A program made the position numbers and the translations under genes. Source: Lentihominibacter hominis (lineage in GTDB: Bacteria; Bacillota; Clostridia; Peptostreptococcales; Anaerovoracaceae). Taken from it: DNA of 64,000 nt. The stretch covers positions 248,001-312,000 of the forward strand of contig NZ_JACRTA010000001.1 in assembly GCF_014385065.1 (NCBI RefSeq), written 5' to 3'. This document shows, piece by piece, positions 7,369-16,530 of this stretch. The notes beneath the pieces are model-generated. The model saw only the letters and a list, made by a program, of their open reading frames with translations. It was not told the DNA's origin and ran no database searches. The first letter of the stretch is position 1. Each line of letters begins with the position of its first letter.

Positions 7369-7896
7369 TCATAAACTTGTTCCTTCAGGAATCGCCATTG
7401 TCTCTTCAAAGAAACTAAATGCTTCTATTCCATCATCAGGTTCTGAAACAAACCATTCCTCATCTACAGCTTCTACCTGCAGGCTGAACCTGCCGTTGCT
7501 GTCAGCAGAAACATCTTTTCCGTTATATAAAAGCCTGTCCATCAGCGGCTCAGTAGTCTGTGACAATCCTATCGGTCTGCTGTAATAATACCAGCTTCCA
7601 TCGTCACTTTTCCACTCACCCTTGTCTATTGCCCCGGAAATTATTCTATAGCCATCCGGATCATATCTGCTGTCATATACAGGTTTCACTCGTATCCACA
7701 GTTTCTTGTCAGAATTATTCTTAATAGAAGTATCATCGTTAAATACCAGATCATCATCGGCCTTCGAATCTTCTACAATAGTCTCAGCTTGCATATGATT
7801 CATTTCATCAGACAGCCATGTATTATAAATTATTATGCCACTTGTCAGCATAAGAACTATTATGCCTGATATCAATGCAACAGAAATCTTATCCAT
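7369..7896 (-). CDS. Membrane-anchored exported protein with a TasA/camelysin-like region
   Basis: A 175-residue protein with one N-terminal hydrophobic segment (about residues 6-26) that may be a signal anchor, followed by an acidic extracellular domain. The stretch NNSDKKLWIRVKPVY, the GSWYYYSRPIGLSQTTEPL segment and a final strand (LQVEAVDEEWF) resemble the SipW-dependent TasA/camelysin domain. There is no typical TasA repeat and no SipW gene nearby, so the match is by pattern only. It is a single gene with its own terminator. Function unknown; a surface or spore-associated role is possible. Confidence 0.5.
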   Translation of the reverse strand: MDKISVALISGIIVLMLTSGIIIYNTWLSDEMNHMQAETIVEDSKADDDLVFNDDTSIKNNSDKKLWIRVKPVYDSRYDPDGYRIISGAIDKGEWKSDDGSWYYYSRPIGLSQTTEPLMDRLLYNGKDVSADSNGRFSLQVEAVDEEWFVSEPDDGIEAFSFFEETMAIPEGTSL

Positions 7897-7996
7897 ATCC
7901 TCATCCCCCTATTATCCGAGAAAAGAATAACATGTCCGCTGCAGCACCACAACAAGCTTTATGATACATTATTCGCCATTATTTTACTTTTTATTT

Positions 7997-8542
7997 TTAA
8001 TTCTTAACTTCCTTTTCAGATGACTCTATTAATGCTCTTATATATCCGCTTACATCATCTTTCGGGATATCAAGCACAAAAGAGAACTCTTCCTCTACCA
8101 GTTTTTCTGCTGATTTCAAAGTATTCTCATCTGTAGTGGGAAGCTTCTTGCCAAGAGGCAGCAGCTCTCTTTTTTTCATATAAAGGCATCTTATCATAAG
8201 CAAAAGATTTTGAGTAACTCCATTTATAAGAATCTCATGGAAATTTTCAGATCTAAATCTCCTGTCCTTTTCCCACTCTATTTCTTTGTCCTTTAACCCC
8301 AAAAGCAGCGAATCGATCTCTTCTCTCGTCATGACAGGCCTAAGTTTCCCCATAAGCTTCTCATTGTTAAGAGGAACATATATCGTTGACGCATCATTAC
8401 TTGTAGGCTTCAAAATGTAATAAGTACTCTTCTCTGAATCAAAAGCAAACTTCATGATCTTTATATCTTCTAAAAAACATATTCCATTCGTACCATATAC
8501 AACATATTCACCTTTTGCAAACCTACTGTCGTCCATTATCAT
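7997..8542 (-). CDS. CarD-like transcriptional regulator
   Basis: A 181-residue protein whose N-terminal 65 residues match the CarD/TRCF RNA-polymerase-interacting Tudor-like domain: FAKGEYVVYGTNGIC, then YYILKP and STIYVPL. TREEIDSLL and a helical C-terminal domain rich in Lys and Glu follow. CarD-like proteins bind the RNA polymerase beta subunit and tune promoter open complexes. The start could be this ATG or the next one, six bases downstream (8536), which has better spacing to AAGGTG. An imperfect hairpin with TTTTT (about 8568-8612) lies in its leader. It is monocistronic as far as visible. Confidence 0.85.
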   Translation of the reverse strand: MIMDDSRFAKGEYVVYGTNGICFLEDIKIMKFAFDSEKSTYYILKPTSNDASTIYVPLNNEKLMGKLRPVMTREEIDSLLLGLKDKEIEWEKDRRFRSENFHEILINGVTQNLLLMIRCLYMKKRELLPLGKKLPTTDENTLKSAEKLVEEEFSFVLDIPKDDVSGYIRALIESSEKEVKN

Positions 8543-8567
8543 ACACCTTCTTCTTTCTTAAACAGGC

Positions 8568-8612
8568 AACAAAAAGTGCGTGGCTCACTGATCAGAAAGA
8601 TTTTGAGCAACA
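8568..8612 (-). promoter_or_regulatory. Possible attenuator hairpin ahead of the CarD-like gene
   Basis: On the reverse strand GCGTG-TT-GCTCA pairs with TGAGC-CACGC across a 16-nt loop and is followed by ACTTTTTG. The stem is interrupted. It lies 26 bases upstream of the start codon. Confidence 0.35.
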
Positions 8613-8741
8613 CGCCGTATATTTATTATAGCGCAAAACAGTTAATTTTTCAAAAGATATTTGCAGTTTACAATAATATATTATTATTATACTTTATTAT
8701 TATATTGTAAAATTAAATTTAGCTGAAAATCTTTTTCAAAT

Positions 8742-8770
8742 AAAAAAAACGACAGGCTCACTGCCTGCCG
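8742..8770 (-). terminator. Terminator of the 36-codon gene
   Basis: Stem CGGCAGGC pairs with GCCTGTCG (8-bp, one G-U) around a 5-nt loop, followed on the reverse strand by eight T. Confidence 0.9.
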
Positions 8771-8819
8771 AAAAAATATTTCTTATATTTATTTTCTTTA
8801 TCTTATTGTAGTCTTTGCC

Positions 8820-8930
8820 CTAAGCCTGACCATGCATTACTGCAATGTCGATCAGATATGCACAGTCCTTAAAAGTCTTTTTAACGGACTCTACTTTCTT
8901 GGCAATGGTTTTCTTTGTAGCACTACTCAT
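8820..8930 (-). CDS. 36-residue basic peptide of unknown function
   Basis: A complete miniature transcription unit. The promoter (8981-9009) has consensus boxes, AGAGGGA lies upstream of the ATG, a 36-codon frame follows, and a strong terminator lies 50 bp after the stop. The product begins MSSATKKTIAKK and is Lys-rich and helical-looking for about 20 residues, then continues KDCAYLIDIAVMHGQA. One Cys, no signal peptide, and no continuous membrane segment. I do not recognise a family. It could also act as a small RNA, but the ribosome-binding site and the absence of internal stops favour translation. Confidence 0.6.
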   Translation of the reverse strand: MSSATKKTIAKKVESVKKTFKDCAYLIDIAVMHGQA

Positions 8931-8980
8931 GATATCCCTCTTTTCCTTTGTTGTTGCTACTTAATTTTTACTACAGTTAT

Positions 8981-9009
8981 AGTATATTGCTCAACTTGCT
9001 ATTTGTCAA
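8981..9009 (-). promoter_or_regulatory. Strong sigma-A promoter of the 36-codon gene
   Basis: The reverse strand reads TTGACA (9004-9009), a 17-bp spacer and TATACT (8981-8986). The predicted start is near 8974, giving a leader of about 44 nt. Confidence 0.85.
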
Positions 9010-9271
9010 CACTTTTTTAAAATTAATTTGTGGTATTTGTTATTTTATCCAATAAAACTGTATTTTTTTATTATTTTTTATAAAATTCAGATAAGAAAAA
9101 AATTTCTAACCAACATTATATTTTTATTTTTCTGCAATAAAATTTCTTACATCATTTTTATTTTTAATATCAAAATACTCTTCTAATTTAAACTCATCTA
9201 ATTATTTGTTAACAAAAAGAACCAACATATAAAGTACTTCACAGCATTCCTTTTTTATTAGTACTCCTTGC
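9010..9271. other. AT-rich intergenic stretch, nothing recognised
   Basis: Very AT-rich DNA with long T and A runs between the promoter of the 36-codon gene and the terminator of tRNA-Arg. I see no open frame with a ribosome-binding site, no convincing repeat and no known RNA. Confidence 0.6.
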
Positions 9272-9307
9272 AAATAAAAAACACTGTTCTTTATTAAACA
9301 GTGTTTT
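9272..9307 (-). terminator. Terminator of tRNA-Arg
   Basis: Stem AAAACACTGTT (9278-9288) pairs with AACAGTGTTTT (9297-9307), followed by T-rich sequence on the reverse strand just past the tRNA 3' end. Confidence 0.88.
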
Positions 9308-9308
9308 C

Positions 9309-9385
9309 TGGCGCGCCACAAGGGACTCGAACCCCTAACCTTCGCATTCGTAGTGCGCGACTCTATCCAATTGAGCTAGTGGCGC
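9309..9385 (-). tRNA. tRNA-Arg (ACG)
   Basis: Reverse-strand cloverleaf with acceptor GCGCCAC/GTGGCGC, anticodon loop CTACGAA (ACG), discriminator G73 and encoded CCA. It stands alone between the 36-codon gene and sigF. Confidence 0.95.
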
Positions 9386-9442
9386 AAATATAATTAACAA
9401 TGAAAATTATACACTATTATACTGCTTCCTGTCAAAATATAT

Positions 9443-10183
9443 TTACTCAATCTTCTCCATTCTTTCGCGCATTCTACCAAGAACTTTCTTCTCTATTCTT
9501 GATACCTGTACCTGTGAAATACCCAGTACCTTAGCTATCTGTTGCTGAGTCATATCCTTGAAATACCGAAGTACGATTATCTGCCTTTCCCTATCAGCCA
9601 AATCTTTTATAGCGGCCTTAAGATCGATCAGCTCTACATTTTGCTGTTCTTCATCTACATAATGACCTCCGTGCATACCTTCGGGAATCAGTTCATTATC
9701 AAGACTCTCTATATTTGCCATAGAGTCTATTGCTTCAAGAATCTCCATTATATGTTCCCTTGAAACTCCCATCTCCTTTGCCAGATAGCTGATTTTAGGG
9801 CTTTTTCCATGCTTATTATAATATTCCTGCTGCAAAACTTTTAAATTTTTCATTTCTGTTTTAAGTTGACGGCTTATTTTTATTTTTCCGTCATCCCTTA
9901 AAAATCTCTTTATCTCACCTAATATCATGGGGACAGCATAGGTGGAAAACATAACGTCAAACTTTGTATCGAATCTGTCTATAGCCTTTACAAGTCCGAC
10001 AAATCCTACCTGCATAAGATCATCAACTTCGTAATAGCCTGACGCATATTTCATCGCTAAGTTTTTTACAAGTCCTATATTTTGTGTGACTACCAGTTCC
10101 CGCGCTGCACGGTTGCCGTTCTGTGCTTCTGTGATTAATCTGTATGTATCTTCCTTAGCTACAGGCTCATATTTATATGCCAC
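9443..10183 (-). CDS. sigF: Forespore sigma factor F (SpoIIAC)
   Basis: A 246-residue sigma-70 family protein. Region 2 (ELVVTQNIGLVKNLAMKY, then DDLMQVGFVGLVKAIDRFD) and the FSTYAVPMILGEIKRFLRDD segment are the sporulation-sigma signature. Region 4 ends with QQQIAKVLGISQVQVSRIEKK. It is the third gene of spoIIAA-spoIIAB-sigF, overlapping spoIIAB by 11 bp with a GTG start, and this defines it as sigma F rather than G. It directs the first forespore transcription and is held by SpoIIAB until SpoIIAA is dephosphorylated. The SpoIIE phosphatase is not in the window. Confidence 0.95.
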   Translation of the reverse strand: MAYKYEPVAKEDTYRLITEAQNGNRAARELVVTQNIGLVKNLAMKYASGYYEVDDLMQVGFVGLVKAIDRFDTKFDVMFSTYAVPMILGEIKRFLRDDGKIKISRQLKTEMKNLKVLQQEYYNKHGKSPKISYLAKEMGVSREHIMEILEAIDSMANIESLDNELIPEGMHGGHYVDEEQQNVELIDLKAAIKDLADRERQIIVLRYFKDMTQQQIAKVLGISQVQVSRIEKKVLGRMRERMEKIE

Positions 10184-10619
10184 TTATAATATCCAGATAT
10201 TTGGTCATGATCACGGTCGTCCCCTTACCTATCTCTGATCTTACCTTAAGTCTGTCTGTAAAACTTTCCATGACTGTAAATCCCATTCCTGAGCGTTCTT
10301 CAGAGTCTCCAGTGGAAAACATAGGTTCCATAGCCTTCTCCACATCACCTATGCCAACTCCATTATCTTCTATGGTTATTACAAGCTTTCCTCCGTCTGA
10401 TATGGTACATTCCATTATAACTTTTGCTTCATTTCGGTCAGCACATCCTTCGTAGCCATGGATTATACTGTTGCTGACAGCTTCTGATACCGCAGTTTTT
10501 ATTTCCGTCAGTTCCTCGACAGTCGGATCAAGCGGCATCACAAAAGCAGCAGCAACGGCTCTTGCGAAGGCTTCGTTTTCCGCAAGAGCGCTAAACTCTG
10601 TCTTCATTACATTGTTCAT
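10173..10619 (-). CDS. spoIIAB: Anti-sigma F factor / serine kinase SpoIIAB
   Basis: A 148-residue GHKL-type ATPase. The N box (AVSEAVSNSIIHGYEG), the G1 box (IEDNGVGI) and the G2 box (GMGFTVMESF) are all present. SpoIIAB binds and inhibits sigma F and phosphorylates SpoIIAA on serine. Gene order and the overlaps with its neighbours support translational coupling. Length and motifs fit the family with nothing missing. Confidence 0.95.
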   Translation of the reverse strand: MNNVMKTEFSALAENEAFARAVAAAFVMPLDPTVEELTEIKTAVSEAVSNSIIHGYEGCADRNEAKVIMECTISDGGKLVITIEDNGVGIGDVEKAMEPMFSTGDSEERSGMGFTVMESFTDRLKVRSEIGKGTTVIMTKYLDIISGI

Positions 10620-10622
10620 ATG

Positions 10623-10988
10623 TTAAACCTCCATACTTATTTGTTCCTGACCGGTTATCACAGCAACGGCACTGTCGAAATCATTTGCTTTCGGAACAAT
10701 CGAAAATACTCCAGCCATACCGAGCACCTTTTCGATATACTTACTGCACCCAGAAATGCAGATCCTGCCGCCGCTTTTGTTAAGTTTTTTATATCTTCCC
10801 AGAACAACTCCTATACCGGAACTGTCCATAAACTCAACACCACTGAAATCAAGGATAAGATCACTGCAATCGAATGCTTTCATCGATTTATCTATAGCCT
10901 GCCTAAGAGGCATAGCACTGTGATGGTCCACTTCACCTTTAATACATGAAATCAATATATTTCCTGAAATCCTGAAAATTACTTCCAC
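10623..10988 (-). CDS. spoIIAA: Anti-anti-sigma factor SpoIIAA
   Basis: A 121-residue STAS-domain protein. The phosphorylation motif DSSGIG lies at residues 55-60, with Ser57 the probable target. Unphosphorylated SpoIIAA releases sigma F from SpoIIAB. Translation starts at GTG 10988, seven bases after AAGGAGG. It is the first gene of the spoIIA operon. A sigma-H promoter is expected upstream, but the match I see is weak. Confidence 0.95.
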   Translation of the reverse strand: MEVIFRISGNILISCIKGEVDHHSAMPLRQAIDKSMKAFDCSDLILDFSGVEFMDSSGIGVVLGRYKKLNKSGGRICISGCSKYIEKVLGMAGVFSIVPKANDFDSAVAVITGQEQISMEV

Positions 10989-11089
10989 TAAAAAACCTCC
11001 TTAATCCAAAAGACTATATGATAATTATAATCTTTAAACAAGGAGGTTGTCCTTAAGAGAAAATATCTAAAATCCACTATTTTTGTCAT

Positions 11090-12274
11090 TTACTGTGGAA
11101 ATATATCAACAATTTCATCTGCTTCTACTGCCTCGTCTATCAGTCTGTCACACTCCAATTTACTTTCAGAGGCCAATATTCTTTCAAGCCGTGGTTTTGT
11201 AACAGGGTGTTTAGGAAGAAATACTGTGCAGCAATCTTCATAAGGCTGTATTGACGTCTCATATGTGCCTATCTCCTGAGCCTTATCCATAATATCCACT
11301 TTATCCATGGCGATCAAAGGTCTCATGACTGGTATAGTTACCGATGAATCAGTAACCACCAATGCTTCTGCAGTCTGACTTGCCACTTGACCCAAATTTT
11401 CTCCTGTTATAAGCATACCACAACCTGTCTTTTCAGCTATCTTCTGAGCTATTCTCATCATAAAGCGTCTCACTATTATGGTAGTTTCCTCTTCCGGACA
11501 GTTCTGCACTATCTGTTCCTGTATAGGCAACAGATTTATTACATGCATTTTAAACCTTCCGCAGTAAGTAGCCACTATGGATGCCAATTCTTCTACTTTT
11601 TCCTGTGCTCTCTGACTCGTATAAGGATATGAATGAAAATGAACAGCTTCTATTATCATGCCTCGCTTTGCCATCATCCAGGTAGCTACAGGTGAATCTA
11701 TGCCGCCGGATAAAAGCGTCAACCCCTTTCCGTTTGTCCCCAAAGGAAGCCCTCCGAAACCTGCTATCTTATCCTGATAAATATATGATTTATCATGTCT
11801 TACATCCACAAATAAAAGACAATCCGGGTTATGAACATCCACTTTAAGAACTTTACACTCCTTCAAAACCACAGCCCCTATCTGTCTGCCTATCTCCGGT
11901 GATTTTACAGGAAAATTCTTATCAGCCCTTTTGGCCTCTACTTTAAAAGTCTTTATACCGCGCTCTTTTATCGCTTCGATCATATATTGTACAGCAGCGT
12001 CCCCTATAGACTCCATGGTACTTTCACATTCTACAGCAGGGCTTATAGATGCCACTCCGAAAACTTTTGAAATTTCTTTTATGATAGCCTGTTTATCAAG
12101 GCTTTTATCTCCTCTTACAAATATCAGGCCTTCATGTCTTCTTACGTTTATTCCGTCGAATTTTTTAAGCAGCTTCTTTATCCTCTCCACCAGCATTCTC
12201 TCAAAATAAGGCTTGTTCATTCCCTTAAGAGCCACTTCTCCGCATCTTACTATAAAAATATGTTCATTGTTCAC
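11090..12274 (-). CDS. thiI: tRNA 4-thiouridine synthase ThiI
   Basis: A 394-residue enzyme that adenylates and thiolates U8 of tRNA and can feed sulfur to thiamine-thiazole synthesis. An N-terminal ferredoxin-like plus THUMP region (about 1-170) is followed by the PP-loop SGGIDS at residues 189-194. The family's catalytic Cys lies in the EDCCTVFLPKHP segment near residue 347. The C-terminal rhodanese domain of E. coli ThiI is absent, as usual in Firmicutes. It starts with GTG after AAGGTGG. It is 14 bp downstream of the cysteine desulfurase gene, its probable sulfur donor. Confidence 0.95.
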   Translation of the reverse strand: MNNEHIFIVRCGEVALKGMNKPYFERMLVERIKKLLKKFDGINVRRHEGLIFVRGDKSLDKQAIIKEISKVFGVASISPAVECESTMESIGDAAVQYMIEAIKERGIKTFKVEAKRADKNFPVKSPEIGRQIGAVVLKECKVLKVDVHNPDCLLFVDVRHDKSYIYQDKIAGFGGLPLGTNGKGLTLLSGGIDSPVATWMMAKRGMIIEAVHFHSYPYTSQRAQEKVEELASIVATYCGRFKMHVINLLPIQEQIVQNCPEEETTIIVRRFMMRIAQKIAEKTGCGMLITGENLGQVASQTAEALVVTDSSVTIPVMRPLIAMDKVDIMDKAQEIGTYETSIQPYEDCCTVFLPKHPVTKPRLERILASESKLECDRLIDEAVEADEIVDIFPQ

Positions 12275-12288
12275 TTGTCTGCCACCTT

Positions 12289-13452
12289 CTATCTGAAACT
12301 TCCCAGCCTTCTGAATTTCCTGACTGCAGAAGAAACCTTATCTATAACTATATCCATTTCGTCTATATCATTCATACTGCCAAAACTAAATCTCAAAGCT
12401 CCGTCTATCTCCCTATCTTTAAGTCCCATTGCCTTGAGAACGTAACTCTGCCCTTTCTTATTGGAAGAACAGGCAGATCCTGTAGAAACATATATGCCGT
12501 CCTGTTCCAAAGTATGAAGCAAGACTTCTCCCCTCGTTCCCAAAAAAGAGATATTTATAAGGGAACTGCAGCACAAATTTTCTCTCACACCTGTTTCTAT
12601 GGGGCTGTTTACAATTACATCATCAATTTCCGCCGAAAGTCCGTCAAGAAGATACTTTCTCATCTTACTCATTCTGATGGAATTATCTGCTCTTTGTCTT
12701 TCCGAAATCTCTGCAGCAATACCAAATCCAGCTATAGCAGGAACATTTTCTGTACCTGAACGCTTTCCCTCTTCTTGCCCGCCACCTCGTAAAAAAGCCG
12801 GAATATTGATTTTATCCTTTATATATATGGCCCCTATTCCTTTAGGGCCGTGTATTTTATGTCCGCTTACAGATATCACATCTGCATCACTGCATAAAGG
12901 CAATTTTCCAAAACTTTGAACTGCATCACAGTGAAAAATCCCGGGAGATCTTTTCTTTCTCATTATATCTTTTACACAGTTTACAGGCATTACAGTACCT
13001 GTCTCATTATTCACATGCATCATAGTTACAAGTATAGTCTTATCATCAATTGACGATTCAAGAGCATCCATATCCAGCCTACAATGCCTGTCCACACCTA
13101 TATAATCCACTTCAAAACCCTGTTTCTCCAGTTCTCTGCAGCATTCAAGAACTGCCGGATGTTCAACTGATGTGGTCACAATCTTATTTCCCCTTCTTTT
13201 TAGAGCCATTGCAGCTCCAAAAACAGCCATATTGTCAGCTTCGGTTCCTCCCGACGTAAAATATATCTTTCCTCCGGCGAAACCCATAGCTTTACGGATA
13301 GTCATTCTGGCCTTTTTTACCGCCTTTTCACTATCAACGCCAAGCTGGTAAAGAGATGACGGATTTCCGAAAAACTCTTCCATATATCTCATCATGGTCT
13401 CCGTAACCTGAGGATGCTGTTTGGTTGTCGCACTGTTATCCAGATAAATCAT
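12289..13452 (-). CDS. Cysteine desulfurase (NifS/IscS family, NifZ-like partner of ThiI)
   Basis: A 387-residue PLP enzyme that takes sulfur from cysteine as an enzyme persulfide. PLP-binding Lys is K199 in SVSGHKIHG. The catalytic Cys is C328 in STGSACSS, on the long loop of group I enzymes. HVNNETGT and SGGTEADN are also conserved. In Bacillus the equivalent gene (nifZ) sits directly before thiI and serves tRNA thiolation; the 14-bp spacing here supports the same role rather than Fe-S assembly. Confidence 0.93.
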   Translation of the reverse strand: MIYLDNSATTKQHPQVTETMMRYMEEFFGNPSSLYQLGVDSEKAVKKARMTIRKAMGFAGGKIYFTSGGTEADNMAVFGAAMALKRRGNKIVTTSVEHPAVLECCRELEKQGFEVDYIGVDRHCRLDMDALESSIDDKTILVTMMHVNNETGTVMPVNCVKDIMRKKRSPGIFHCDAVQSFGKLPLCSDADVISVSGHKIHGPKGIGAIYIKDKINIPAFLRGGGQEEGKRSGTENVPAIAGFGIAAEISERQRADNSIRMSKMRKYLLDGLSAEIDDVIVNSPIETGVRENLCCSSLINISFLGTRGEVLLHTLEQDGIYVSTGSACSSNKKGQSYVLKAMGLKDREIDGALRFSFGSMNDIDEMDIVIDKVSSAVRKFRRLGSFR

Positions 13453-13500
13453 ATATATCTCCTACAAAGATTAAATACTTTAAGCTTGTATCACTGTAAA

Positions 13501-13530
13501 AGTTGAGGCGGATTTTGATCCGCCTCAACT
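13501..13530 (-). terminator. Terminator after rny
   Basis: A perfect 12-bp stem, GTTGAGGCGGAT (13502-13513) with ATCCGCCTCAAC (13518-13529), has a 4-nt loop. Reverse-strand reading continues TTTTACA. It separates rny from the desulfurase gene. Confidence 0.85.
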
Positions 13531-13543
13531 TTTATAATTTAAT

Positions 13544-15088
13544 TTATTTTGCGTAATCTATAGCTCTCGTCTCTCTCACCACATTGACCTTTATCTGTCC
13601 CGGATATTCCAGTTCGGATTCTATCCTCTTAGAAATATCTCTTGCAAGAAGAGCTATGGCATCATCGCCCACTTCATCCGGCTTTGCAATAATTCTTATT
13701 TCTCTTCCCGCCTGAATAGCAAAAGATCTTTCAACGCCTTCCGTAGTATTGGCGATTTCCTCGAGTTTCTGAAGTCTCTTTATATAAGACTCCAAAGTTT
13801 CTCTTCTTGCTCCCGGTCTTGCTGCCGAAAGAGCATCAGCCGCCGCTATAAGGACCGCTTCAATAGACTTTGGCTCATAATCACCATGATGAGCAGCCAT
13901 ACCGTTTATAACAGCTTCCGATTCCTTATACTTTCTCAGCACCTCTATACCAATATCAACATGCGTTCCTTCCCTCTCATGGTCAAGAGCCTTCCCTATA
14001 TCATGAAGCAGCCCCGCTCTTTTAGCCAGAGTTACATCAAGACCCAGTTCCCCTGCCATAAGGCCTGAAAGATGCGCCACCTCAACAGAATGTTTAAGTA
14101 CGTTCTGACCGTATGACGTTCTATATTTCAGTCTTCCCAGAAGCTTTATCAGTTCAGGATGAAGATTGTGTATTCCCACCTCGAAGGTCGCCTGTTCGCC
14201 CTCCTCCTTAATTATGGAATTCACTTCTTTTTCAGATTTCTGAACCATCTCTTCAATCCTTGCAGGATGTATCCTTCCGTCAACAATCAGCTTTTCCAAT
14301 GATAATCTTGCTATTTCTCTTCTTACAGGATCGAATCCGGACAGTATCACAGCTTCAGGAGTATCATCTATTATCAGATCTATTCCCGTAAGAGTTTCTA
14401 TAGCCCTTATATTCCTTCCTTCACGACCGATTATACGGCCTTTCATCTCATCATTAGGAAGAGGTACTACGGAAACAGTAGATTCTGCAACATGATCAGC
14501 TGCACATCTCTGTATAGCCCCTGAAATAATCTCCTTGGCCTTTTTATCAGCGTCCTCTTTAGCTTTGCCTTCGATCTCCTTGTACAATACAGCGGCATCG
14601 CTTCTCGCCTCTTTTTCGACCTTCTGAAGGATTATTTCTCTTGCCTGGTCCGTAGAATATCCGGATATTTTCTCCAGTTCTTCCATCTGCCTTTTAAGCA
14701 GATTTTCCATCTCCTGTTGTTTACTCGTTATGCTTCTTTCTTTATTTGTAATGCTTTCTTCTTTTTTCTCAATATTTTCAAGTTTTCTGTCTATAGCTTC
14801 CTCTTTCTGAATAAGTCTTCTTTCAGATTTTTGGATTTCGTTTCTTCTTTCTCTTATTTCTCTCTCTGCATCGCTTCTGTGTTTATGAGCCTCTTCCTTA
14901 GCCTCCAGGATTTTTTCCTTTTTAAGGGTTTCTGCTCTGTTTTCAGCATCGAGAATCAAATTCTTAGCTTTTTGTTCAGCATTGCCTATGGTTTTTTCGC
15001 CAATAGATTTTCTTAGTATATATCCAACCAGCAGCCCGATTATAAGAGCAACCAGTCCAACAATAACTGCTATAACGACTTCTGTCAT
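13544..15088 (-). CDS. rny: Ribonuclease Y
   Basis: A 514-residue membrane-anchored endoribonuclease that starts mRNA decay in Firmicutes. An N-terminal membrane helix (residues 4-26) is followed by a long coiled coil (about 35-200, rich in Glu and Lys), a KH domain with GREGRNIR, and the HD phosphodiesterase domain with [23 protein letters not shown] upstream of the ATG fixes the start. The length matches the family. Confidence 0.96.
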   Translation of the reverse strand: MTEVVIAVIVGLVALIIGLLVGYILRKSIGEKTIGNAEQKAKNLILDAENRAETLKKEKILEAKEEAHKHRSDAEREIRERRNEIQKSERRLIQKEEAIDRKLENIEKKEESITNKERSITSKQQEMENLLKRQMEELEKISGYSTDQAREIILQKVEKEARSDAAVLYKEIEGKAKEDADKKAKEIISGAIQRCAADHVAESTVSVVPLPNDEMKGRIIGREGRNIRAIETLTGIDLIIDDTPEAVILSGFDPVRREIARLSLEKLIVDGRIHPARIEEMVQKSEKEVNSIIKEEGEQATFEVGIHNLHPELIKLLGRLKYRTSYGQNVLKHSVEVAHLSGLMAGELGLDVTLAKRAGLLHDIGKALDHEREGTHVDIGIEVLRKYKESEAVINGMAAHHGDYEPKSIEAVLIAAADALSAARPGARRETLESYIKRLQKLEEIANTTEGVERSFAIQAGREIRIIAKPDEVGDDAIALLARDISKRIESELEYPGQIKVNVVRETRAIDYAK

Positions 15089-15337
15089 TGATCATCCTCC
15101 TTTTTGTAATGTAAAAAATATCCATATGATATTTCCGAATCTCAGGCAAAATCTTCCGCCTAAATAAATACAGCGGAACCGCCCCTGCCATTTTGAAATT
15201 TTTAAGTTTATAGTCAACTCAAAGTTACTTGTAAATATCAATTTATTACATAAAAAGTAATAATAATTGTTTAAAAGCACACAATAACATTATAGACTTT
15301 TTTGGCTAACTAGTCAAGGTAATGGAAGGAGGCAATG

Positions 15338-16435
15338 ATGAACAAGTTTGCTCATATAATAAAACAATGCAACCATTACATCATCGCAGCTTCCCTGCTT
15401 CTTTCGCTTTCAGGTATAGCAGGCCTTGTGAGCATAAGCCGCAATAGCGAGACCTTCCTTTCCAGGGAAGTTTTTATACAATCTGCAGCCCTCATCCTAG
15501 GGGTCATTGCTGCCTCTGTCATTATGATGCTGGGCTACAGATATTTTTTAGACCTGGAAAAGCCATTATATATTTTCAGTATCATATTTCTCCTGACTGT
15601 TTACATCCCCGGACTGGGAACAGCTTTCTATGGATCGCGTTCATGGCTTGATCTTGGTTTTATAACATTTCAGCCATCAGAGCCCATAAAAATTATTTTT
15701 GTGATATTGATGGCATCTTATCTTTCCAGAACCGGCAACTCCCTTTCAAGTGCAAAAGGAGTCATCATGGCAGCTTTGTATGGTCTGCCTTTTATACTTA
15801 TTGTATCAAAAGAAGATTTCGGAAGCGGATGTGTCTTCTGTGCCATATGGATATTCATGGTTTTCTGTTCAGGACTTGATCTGAAAGTGATATTCCGTCT
15901 GGCCCTCGTATTTATCCTTCTCATACCCATGTTTTACTTTTTTATGGCAGGATATCAAAAAGAAAGAATTGATGCATTCCTGAGTCCTGAAAACCTCGAT
16001 CTTCCCGGCAATTATCAGGTATGGAATTCTAAAGTAGCCATAGGTTCAGGAGGTTTTTTGGGAAAAGGATATCTTCAGGGAACACAAGGGTATCTGGGAT
16101 TCCTTCCGGTTCCCGAATCTGATTTCATATTCGCTTCTATAGTTGAAGAAACAGGATTCTTAGGAGGCGCTTTCATCATAACACTTTTCGCAGTTCTCAT
16201 GTATCACGCACTTAAAACAGCCAAATACGCCAGCGATCTTCAGGGAACCCTTATTGCTGTAGGGCTTGCCGGCATGTTCTTCTTTCAGGCCTTCGAAAAT
16301 ATAGCCATGAGTATGGGTATAATGCCTGTAACCGGTATTACTTTGCCTTTTGTAAGTTATGGAGGTTCATCCATGATATCTGCCATGATGGGCATTGGTC
16401 TGTTACTCAGTGTAAGCTGCCGGCAAAAGCTTTAA
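15338..16435 (+). CDS. rodA: RodA-type SEDS peptidoglycan glycosyltransferase
   Basis: A 365-residue polytopic membrane protein of the SEDS family. The signature GSRSWLDLGFITFQPSEP, the extracellular loop NYQVWNSKVAIGSGGFLGKG, PVPESDFIFASIVEE and the final PFVSYGGSSM motif are all present. It polymerises glycan strands with a class B PBP. Two ATGs are adjacent; the second (15338) has better spacing to AAGGAGG (15326-15332). It faces minD and the PBP2 gene convergently, which suggests a cell-elongation pair with PBP2. RodA versus FtsW/SpoVE is judged from length and neighbours. Confidence 0.85.
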   Translation: MNKFAHIIKQCNHYIIAASLLLSLSGIAGLVSISRNSETFLSREVFIQSAALILGVIAASVIMMLGYRYFLDLEKPLYIFSIIFLLTVYIPGLGTAFYGSRSWLDLGFITFQPSEPIKIIFVILMASYLSRTGNSLSSAKGVIMAALYGLPFILIVSKEDFGSGCVFCAIWIFMVFCSGLDLKVIFRLALVFILLIPMFYFFMAGYQKERIDAFLSPENLDLPGNYQVWNSKVAIGSGGFLGKGYLQGTQGYLGFLPVPESDFIFASIVEETGFLGGAFIITLFAVLMYHALKTAKYASDLQGTLIAVGLAGMFFFQAFENIAMSMGIMPVTGITLPFVSYGGSSMISAMMGIGLLLSVSCRQKL

Positions 16436-16530
16436 ACATAACTGATACAACATGTGCCTTTTTAATTTTCGCAAAACAAAAAACTCCATGCAAAAAATTT
16501 TATTAATGCACAGAGTATTTTACTTTTAAC

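Noticed and set aside
10990-11090. Sigma-H promoter and Spo0A box ahead of spoIIAA
   Set aside because: A TTTGTCA-like sequence and an AAGGACAA element are present, but the matches are too weak to annotate, although biology predicts such a promoter here.
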